NCBI GenBank assembly: GCA_039177895.1
Contig: JBCDFO010000165.1
Location: 1-9,663 of the forward strand
DNA length: 9,663 nucleotides
Reading direction: 5' to 3'
Origin: JBCBEX01 sp039177895
Lineage (GTDB): Bacteria; Bacteroidota; Rhodothermia; Rhodothermales; Rubricoccaceae
The translations under genes and the position numbers were made by a program. Numbering within the stretch: position 1 is the stretch's first letter; the number at the start of each line of letters is the position of its first letter. The notes under the pieces were generated by a model, which saw only the letters and a list, made by a program, of their open reading frames with translations, did no database searches and was not told where the DNA came from. Below are positions 5,825 to 9,663 of this stretch, in pieces.

Positions 5825-7963
5825 TCACCGTCTCACCGTGATCGTGCGGGTCGTGCGCTCGTTCTCCGCCTCGACCCGTACGAGGTAGGTGCCCGATGAA
5901 AGCCGCGTCGCATCGAGCTCGAGCGCGTGGACGCCGCCAGGCTGTGGGCCGTCGTGCAGGACGGCCACCTCGCGGCCGAGCACGTCGAAGACACGCACCG
6001 TGACGTTGACGGCGCGGCGCAGCACATAGCCTACGGCGGCCCGGTCGGTCGTCGGGTTGGGATAGACGCCGAGCACGAGCAGCGTCTCAGTGCCGGGGAG
6101 CGCGTTGTCCTCGGTGGCAACAGGCGCACCCGTCGGGGCCAGCGCGGGTGGGTTGGGCTTGTCCGGAGCCGGCCCGACAGCAGGGCGCAGCCTCGGCGTC
6201 CCCGCCCGCGCCGCGAAGCTCTGCCCGAACGTCTCCGAGCGCGTGTCCGTGTCGATGGGCGTGTAGAACCAGTCTGCCTGCGCCTGCGTCGCAGAGAGGT
6301 CGAGCACCACGTAGCCGTGCGAGGACGGTTCCAGGGCCTTCACTTGCGGGTAAAACGTCTGGATCAGGAACACAGCCGTCTCGACGAGCGCCTCCGCCTC
6401 CTCCTGCGTCTCCCCCTGCTCCAACAGGGCGTTGATGAGCGTCTGGGCAAACGGGACGCTCGCGACACTGGGCGTCACAAACTCGACGGCCACGCTGTTG
6501 GCTCCGGTGAAGGGGTTGTAGGGGGGAGCCCCGACGTAGGGTGCGAAGGTGCTCGTGGCATAGGGGTTGAGCGGCACGTCGGCCGCCCACGAGGAGTGGA
6601 TGTCGCCACCGAGCACGACTACGTTCTCGATGTCTCCGTCGCGGAGGGCACGCAGCAGCGCGGCGCGCTCGAACGGGTAGCCGTCCCAGGCGTCGAGGTT
6701 GGTGAACGCGGGTAGGCCCGTCTGCTCGCCGACGGCCTCCCAGGACGGGTTTGGGGCCATCGGCACCATCATGACCTGGTTGCCGATCACCTTCCACTGC
6801 GCGGTGCTCGCTTCCAGATTGGTGGTCAGCCAGGTCTGCTGTTCGTCCCCGAGGAGCACACGGTCCGGGTCCAGCCAGGTCGTCGTATCGACCACGATCG
6901 ACTGAGTGGCGAGGTCCAACGTGACGGGTACCTGCTCGTCGCGAGCCGCCAGCCGCGTGTCGAGCATGAAGAGCTCAGCGAGGTCGCCGTAGGCCAAGCG
7001 GCGGTAGAGGCGATCCGGGGCTGGCTCGCGCAGCGGCATCCACTCGAAGTAGGCCCGCCGGGCGGCCGCCTTGCGCTCTTCCCAGTCACCTTCTTCCGCG
7101 AAGGTGATGGGGTTGCCGTCGTCGTCGAAGGTGATGGGTTCGTTGTGGTTGGCGGCGCCGCCCGCATAGGCGTTGTCGGCGGACTCGTGGTCGTCCCAGG
7201 CGGCGATGAGCGGATGCTGCTGGTGCATCGCGCGCGCGTCGGGATCGAGCTTGTAGAAGCCGTGCCGGAGGCGGTAGTCGGCGAGGGTGACGGTCTCCGC
7301 CTCCGGCTCAACGCCCGATCGGAAGGGCATGGTGGTATTCGGCCGCCGCTCGTGGATGTAATCGCCTAGGTGGATCACGGCGTCGAGGTCGGCACGCGCG
7401 GCAAGGCCCTCGTACGCGTTGAAAAAGCCGCTCTGGTAGTTCGCGTCCGCCGCCACCCCAAAGCGCAGCCGCCCGACGGCCCCCTCGGGTGCTGTCCGCG
7501 TCCGCCCCACGATGGATCGAGCACCGGCCTGCCGGAACTGGTAATAGTACGTCGTGCCCGGCGCGAGGCCGTCGGCGTCCACCTTCACCGTGTAGTCGCG
7601 CTCCGGCCCCGTCGTGACGAGGCCGCTATTCACGACATCCGTGACCTGCCGCACCTCCGCATCGAAGCCGGTGCCGATAGTCCAGCTAACCGTGACGGGT
7701 CCCGTGGCCGCCTGCGTGACACGCGTCCAGAGGATGACGCGGTCCGTGAGCGGGTCGCCCGATGCGACGCCGTGGAAGAACGGCGCCAGGGCTGGGTCGA
7801 AGAGGACCGTCGTCCCCGCGCTCGCGCGCGGTGTCCCCTGGACGTGCTCCCAGACGAGCGTGTCAGCGGCGCCGCTCGAGGTGGGCTGGTAGGCAGACCT
7901 CGGCTGGGCCGTCAGGGCGAGCGGAGCAACGAGGAGCGCGAAGGCAACGAGGAGGACACGCAT
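5825..7963 (-). CDS. phoD: Secreted PhoD-like metallophosphatase with T9SS C-terminal sorting domain
   Basis: This 712-residue extracytoplasmic phosphatase is of the PhoD alkaline phosphatase/phosphodiesterase family. Residues 1-20 are a Sec signal peptide (hydrophobic core LLVAFALLVAPLAL, likely cleavage near TAQ). No twin-arginine motif is present, unlike Bacillus PhoD. Residues 62-155 are the N-terminal beta domain, beginning FHGVASGDP. The catalytic domain runs from about 165 to 570, with HLGDYIHE (198-205), WDDHE (256-260) and GGDIHSSW (452-459) as metal ligands. Where the family normally has Cys (VxSCxNY), this protein has AADANY, with Asp at 173. Residues about 575-625 are a Pro/Ala-rich linker. 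Residues 628-712 are a type A T9SS sorting domain (VYPNPTTD, FDVLGREVAVL, GTYLVRVE), so the mature protein is probably surface-attached or released. It lies upstream of the nonulosonate cassette but is separated by 177 bases, and a functional link is not shown. Confidence 0.95.
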   Translation of the reverse strand: MRVLLVAFALLVAPLALTAQPRSAYQPTSSGAADTLVWEHVQGTPRASAGTTVLFDPALAPFFHGVASGDPLTDRVILWTRVTQAATGPVTVSWTIGTGFDAEVRQVTDVVNSGLVTTGPERDYTVKVDADGLAPGTTYYYQFRQAGARSIVGRTRTAPEGAVGRLRFGVAADANYQSGFFNAYEGLAARADLDAVIHLGDYIHERRPNTTMPFRSGVEPEAETVTLADYRLRHGFYKLDPDARAMHQQHPLIAAWDDHESADNAYAGGAANHNEPITFDDDGNPITFAEEGDWEERKAAARRAYFEWMPLREPAPDRLYRRLAYGDLAELFMLDTRLAARDEQVPVTLDLATQSIVVDTTTWLDPDRVLLGDEQQTWLTTNLEASTAQWKVIGNQVMMVPMAPNPSWEAVGEQTGLPAFTNLDAWDGYPFERAALLRALRDGDIENVVVLGGDIHSSWAADVPLNPYATSTFAPYVGAPPYNPFTGANSVAVEFVTPSVASVPFAQTLINALLEQGETQEEAEALVETAVFLIQTFYPQVKALEPSSHGYVVLDLSATQAQADWFYTPIDTDTRSETFGQSFAARAGTPRLRPAVGPAPDKPNPPALAPTGAPVATEDNALPGTETLLVLGVYPNPTTDRAAVGYVLRRAVNVTVRVFDVLGREVAVLHDGPQPGGVHALELDATRLSSGTYLVRVEAENERTTRTITVRR

Positions 7964-8020
7964 GGCGGGGCGCTAGGTGTAGACGAGAAGCCTAAAGTCG
8001 GGCTGGTGGCCGAAGGTCGC

Positions 8021-8040
8021 TAGGGGAAAGTAGGCCCCTA
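8021..8040 (-). other. Short inverted repeat between the TetR and phoD genes
   Basis: TAGGGG at 8021-8026 pairs with CCCCTA at 8035-8040 around an eight-base loop. It lies in the 84-base gap below the tetR stop and above the phoD start, both on the minus strand. There is no T-run. It could be a weak transcription stop for the regulator, a protein-binding site in front of phoD, or chance in GC-rich DNA. Confidence 0.25.
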
Positions 8041-8047
8041 TGCCAGC

Positions 8048-8707
8048 CTACACCTCGTTATGCTCAGCAGCGGCGAGGTAGGCACGGACCAGCGTGCGGA
8101 CCTCGTGCGCCGTGCTTCCGTCCCGAAGTCGATCCGGGTGCTCCACCAACGTGCGCGCGACGACCCCGATGACAGCGGTTACGGCCGTGTAAGCTACCTG
8201 CTCGGCCTTGCTCGAATCCGGTAGGTACGGCTTCAGGAGGTCCCTCGTCGCCTCGATCATGGACGTGATGAGGTCATCAATCACGGGCCGCCACCGAACG
8301 CGCAGCGCCCCATAGAGCACGGCAGCGGACTGCGCAGGATCGCCCTCGAACAGGTGCACGAATGCGCCCACGAGCCGGTCCGTCGCCTCGTCGCGTGACA
8401 GCTGCACCGCGTCGGCATAGGCAGCGCGCATGGCCTGCGTCTCGGCTCCGAGCCGCGCTTCGACGAGCCCGGCGACCACGGCCGCCTTGTCGGGGAAGTA
8501 CTGGTACAGCGTGCCTACCGAGACGCCCGCCCGCTCCGCGACGCTGGTGGTGGTTAGCGCGTCGTACCCATCCCGCTCGAGAACCTGAGCAGCAGCCTCG
8601 ATGATCGCCGCCACGGTGACACTGCTGCGCGCCTGCTGGGGGCGTTTTCGGGGCTTCGGGCGCTCTTCGGAGTCGTCGTCGAACACGAGCGGAATGCGAA
8701 TGGACAC
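8048..8707 (-). CDS. TetR-family transcriptional regulator
   Basis: This 219-residue cytoplasmic repressor-type protein has the usual length and layout of TetR proteins. After a charged, probably disordered N-terminus (residues 9-28, DDDSEERPKPRKRP), the helix-turn-helix lies at about 29-78: IIEAAAQVLERDGYDALTT, then VAERAGVSVGTLYQYFPDK, which is a near-consensus TetR recognition region. Residues 80-215 are the variable ligand-binding and dimerisation part. The start is GTG (8705-8707), and no upstream ATG is available close by. It is divergent from the DinB-superfamily gene, with about 52 bases between the preferred starts, so it probably represses that gene and itself. The ligand cannot be predicted. 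Confidence 0.93.
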   Translation of the reverse strand: MSIRIPLVFDDDSEERPKPRKRPQQARSSVTVAAIIEAAAQVLERDGYDALTTTSVAERAGVSVGTLYQYFPDKAAVVAGLVEARLGAETQAMRAAYADAVQLSRDEATDRLVGAFVHLFEGDPAQSAAVLYGALRVRWRPVIDDLITSMIEATRDLLKPYLPDSSKAEQVAYTAVTAVIGVVARTLVEHPDRLRDGSTAHEVRTLVRAYLAAAEHNEV

Positions 8708-8739
8708 GGAGACGCAGGGCGGCTAAACTATGCTGCCGC
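8701..8739 (+). promoter_or_regulatory. Candidate promoter and TetR operator in the divergent intergenic region
   Basis: On the plus strand TGGACA (8701-8706), a 17-base spacer and TAAACT (8724-8729) resemble a sigma-70 promoter with optimal spacing. The -35 element would overlap the start of the TetR gene. Around the -10, GCGGC (8719-8723) and GCCGC (8735-8739) form an inverted repeat with an 11-base centre, a reasonable size for a TetR-family site. A start point near 8736 would fall downstream of the ATG at 8730 and so favours the ATG at 8760. Bacteroidota promoters usually differ from sigma-70 consensus, which lowers confidence. Confidence 0.3.
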
Positions 8740-8759
8740 TCGCCACCAACGCGCCTGCC

Positions 8760-9344
8760 ATGACTTCCACCCAGCCCCAGGTTCTCCTCTATGCCGAGGT
8801 CCACCAGACGTCGCGTACCGAGGCCCACCGCGTAGCCGGATCGCTTTCGGATGCCCAGTTCAATTGGAAGCCCACGCCTGCCACGTGGTCAGTTGCGGAG
8901 GGGCTCGTGCACCTGAATCGGGTCGCCGACGCCTACCTGCCTTCCCTGGAAGCGGCCGTCGAACGGGCCAAGTACCGCGCGCCGGGACCGTTTGCGTACG
9001 GGTTCGTCGCAGGCAAGATGATCGAAGGCGTGCAGCCTGGTGGCCCGGCCCTGCGTACCGGGTCGTCCCTCGACCCCTCCGAGGGCGGGGCTCGCTCTGC
9101 GTTTGAGCGCGACGCTGTGCTTGCCACGTTCGATGCGTACGTGCAGCAGTACGTCGCCGTCTGCCAGCGGGCCGCCGGGATCGACCTGGCCCGGGTCAAA
9201 GTCCGCTATCCGTTCATGCGGCTGCTCCGCCTACCGCTGGGCGCGTTCCTGCAGATCACCGGTCTGCATGCACTTCGGCATATCGCACAGGCCGAACGGG
9301 TGACGCAACGGCCAGGCTTCCCGAAGGCCGCGTCCAGCGCGTGA
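8760..9344 (+). CDS. DinB-superfamily protein (putative metal-dependent hydrolase/transferase)
   Basis: This 194-residue protein (from the preferred start) has the four-helix-bundle DinB/YfiT-like fold, probably cytoplasmic. Counting from the ATG at 8730, the family features are a first helix with the segment LSDAQFNWKPTPATWSVAEG (39-58), His61 in the next helix (VHLNRV), and a C-terminal HxxxH (His180, His184 in HALRHIAQAERV). Together these give the usual three-histidine metal site. Functions in the superfamily range from thiol transferases to uncharacterised hydrolases, and the reaction here is unknown. The ATG at 8730 is in frame and possible, but it leaves only 22 bases to the divergent TetR start and precedes a likely transcription start, so the ATG at 8760 (MTSTQPQ) is preferred. 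It is probably controlled by the neighbouring TetR protein. Confidence 0.87.
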   Translation: MTSTQPQVLLYAEVHQTSRTEAHRVAGSLSDAQFNWKPTPATWSVAEGLVHLNRVADAYLPSLEAAVERAKYRAPGPFAYGFVAGKMIEGVQPGGPALRTGSSLDPSEGGARSAFERDAVLATFDAYVQQYVAVCQRAAGIDLARVKVRYPFMRLLRLPLGAFLQITGLHALRHIAQAERVTQRPGFPKAASSA

Positions 9345-9368
9345 AAGCGCTGTGGTGACGCCCTATAT

Positions 9369-9383
9369 GCTGACTGGATCAGC
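9369..9383. terminator. Weak stem-loop between convergent genes
   Basis: GCTGA (9369-9373) and TCAGC (9379-9383) form a perfect five-pair stem with a five-base loop in the 48-base gap where the DinB-type gene and the right-edge gene converge. There is no T-run on either strand, so a role in ending transcription is only suggested by its position. Confidence 0.25.
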
Positions 9384-9392
9384 GGGCTCGCC

Positions 9393-9663
9393 TCAGGTCT
9401 TCTGCTTTTGCTTTTTGGCAGCCGGGAAGAGGATGTTGTTGAGGATGAGCCGGTAGCCGGGCGAGTTCTTGTGCAGCGCGAGGTCCGTGGGTGGGTCGCC
9501 GACGAAGTGCTGGTAATCCTCCGGGTCGTGGCCGCCGTAGAAGGCGAAGAAGCCCTGGCCGAGCGGGCCGTAGAGGTAGCGCACCTCGGTCCGGCTCGGC
9601 GTCTCGGCGAGGGCGACCACGCCGGGCTTGACGAGCGCCTTGTCGAAGTTGGTCGTCTGGCCC
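9393..9663 (-). CDS. C-terminal fragment of a conserved protein, probably Bacteroidota 'asparagine synthetase B' type
   Basis: Only the last 90 codons are in the window, and the frame is open to base 9663, so the gene begins to the right. The GTG at 9620 that could be taken as a start is internal, because the same frame upstream reads sensible protein (TTNFDKALVKPG). The tail contains FYGGHDPEDYQHFVGDPPTD, NSPGYRLILNNILFPAAKK and a Lys/Gln-rich end. From memory this closely resembles the C-terminus of a Bacteroidota protein commonly annotated as asparagine synthetase B. That name may be an inherited database label, since no glutaminase or synthetase motif is visible in this part. Function is not claimed. 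The stop is TGA at 9395-9393. Confidence 0.7.
   Translation of the reverse strand, partial: GQTTNFDKALVKPGVVALAETPSRTEVRYLYGPLGQGFFAFYGGHDPEDYQHFVGDPPTDLALHKNSPGYRLILNNILFPAAKKQKQKT

Noticed and set aside
5927..6715. Plus-strand open frame opposite phoD
   Set aside because: It is antisense to a well-supported gene and has low-complexity Arg/Gly/Val composition.
7975..8055. Inverted repeat AGGTGTAG (7975-7982) / CTACACCT (8048-8055)
   Set aside because: The arms are only eight bases and 65 bases apart, and one overlaps the TetR stop; probably chance.

Overview
The window reads as chromosomal DNA from a high-GC member of the Bacteroidota/Rhodothermota lineage (Rhodothermales-like). Three things suggest this. 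The secreted PhoD-like phosphatase ends in a C-terminal sorting domain typical of the type IX secretion system (T9SS). None of the predicted start codons has a Shine-Dalgarno-like purine stretch upstream. The partial gene at the right edge matches a protein I associate with Bacteroidota. The assignment comes from protein character only; no rRNA or other phylogenetic marker is present.

Layout, left to right. (1) 1-507, plus strand: C-terminal two thirds of a NarL/FixJ-type response regulator cut by the window edge. (2) 607-1662, plus: an integral membrane protein of the flippase-like / lysylphosphatidylglycerol synthase transmembrane family (UPF0104). (3) 1703-1747: six tandem copies of the heptamer CCAATCA between convergent genes. 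(4) 5647 down to 1752, minus: a three-gene nonulosonic (sialic-type) acid cassette in the order GT-B-like glycosyltransferase, CMP-nonulosonate cytidylyltransferase fused to a HAD phosphatase, and NeuB-type synthase fused to an SAF domain and a C-terminal cupin. (5) 7963-5825, minus: a secreted PhoD-like phosphatase with a T9SS tail. (6) 8707-8048, minus, and 8760-9344, plus: a TetR regulator divergent from a DinB-superfamily protein. (7) 9663-9393, minus: the C-terminal end of a protein probably of the Bacteroidota 'asparagine synthetase B' type.

The most interesting region is the nonulosonate cassette. Its domain fusions would place a possible sugar isomerase or sensor (cupin), the PEP-dependent condensation (NeuB), dephosphorylation (HAD), CMP activation (NeuA) and transfer (GT) in only three polypeptides. 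This suggests, as inference, a compact route to a CMP-activated nonulosonic acid through a 9-phosphate intermediate, ending in a surface glycan. A second point is that the PhoD-like enzyme carries Asp at the position where the family normally has its metal-binding Cys. Most of the remainder is ordinary for this lineage.
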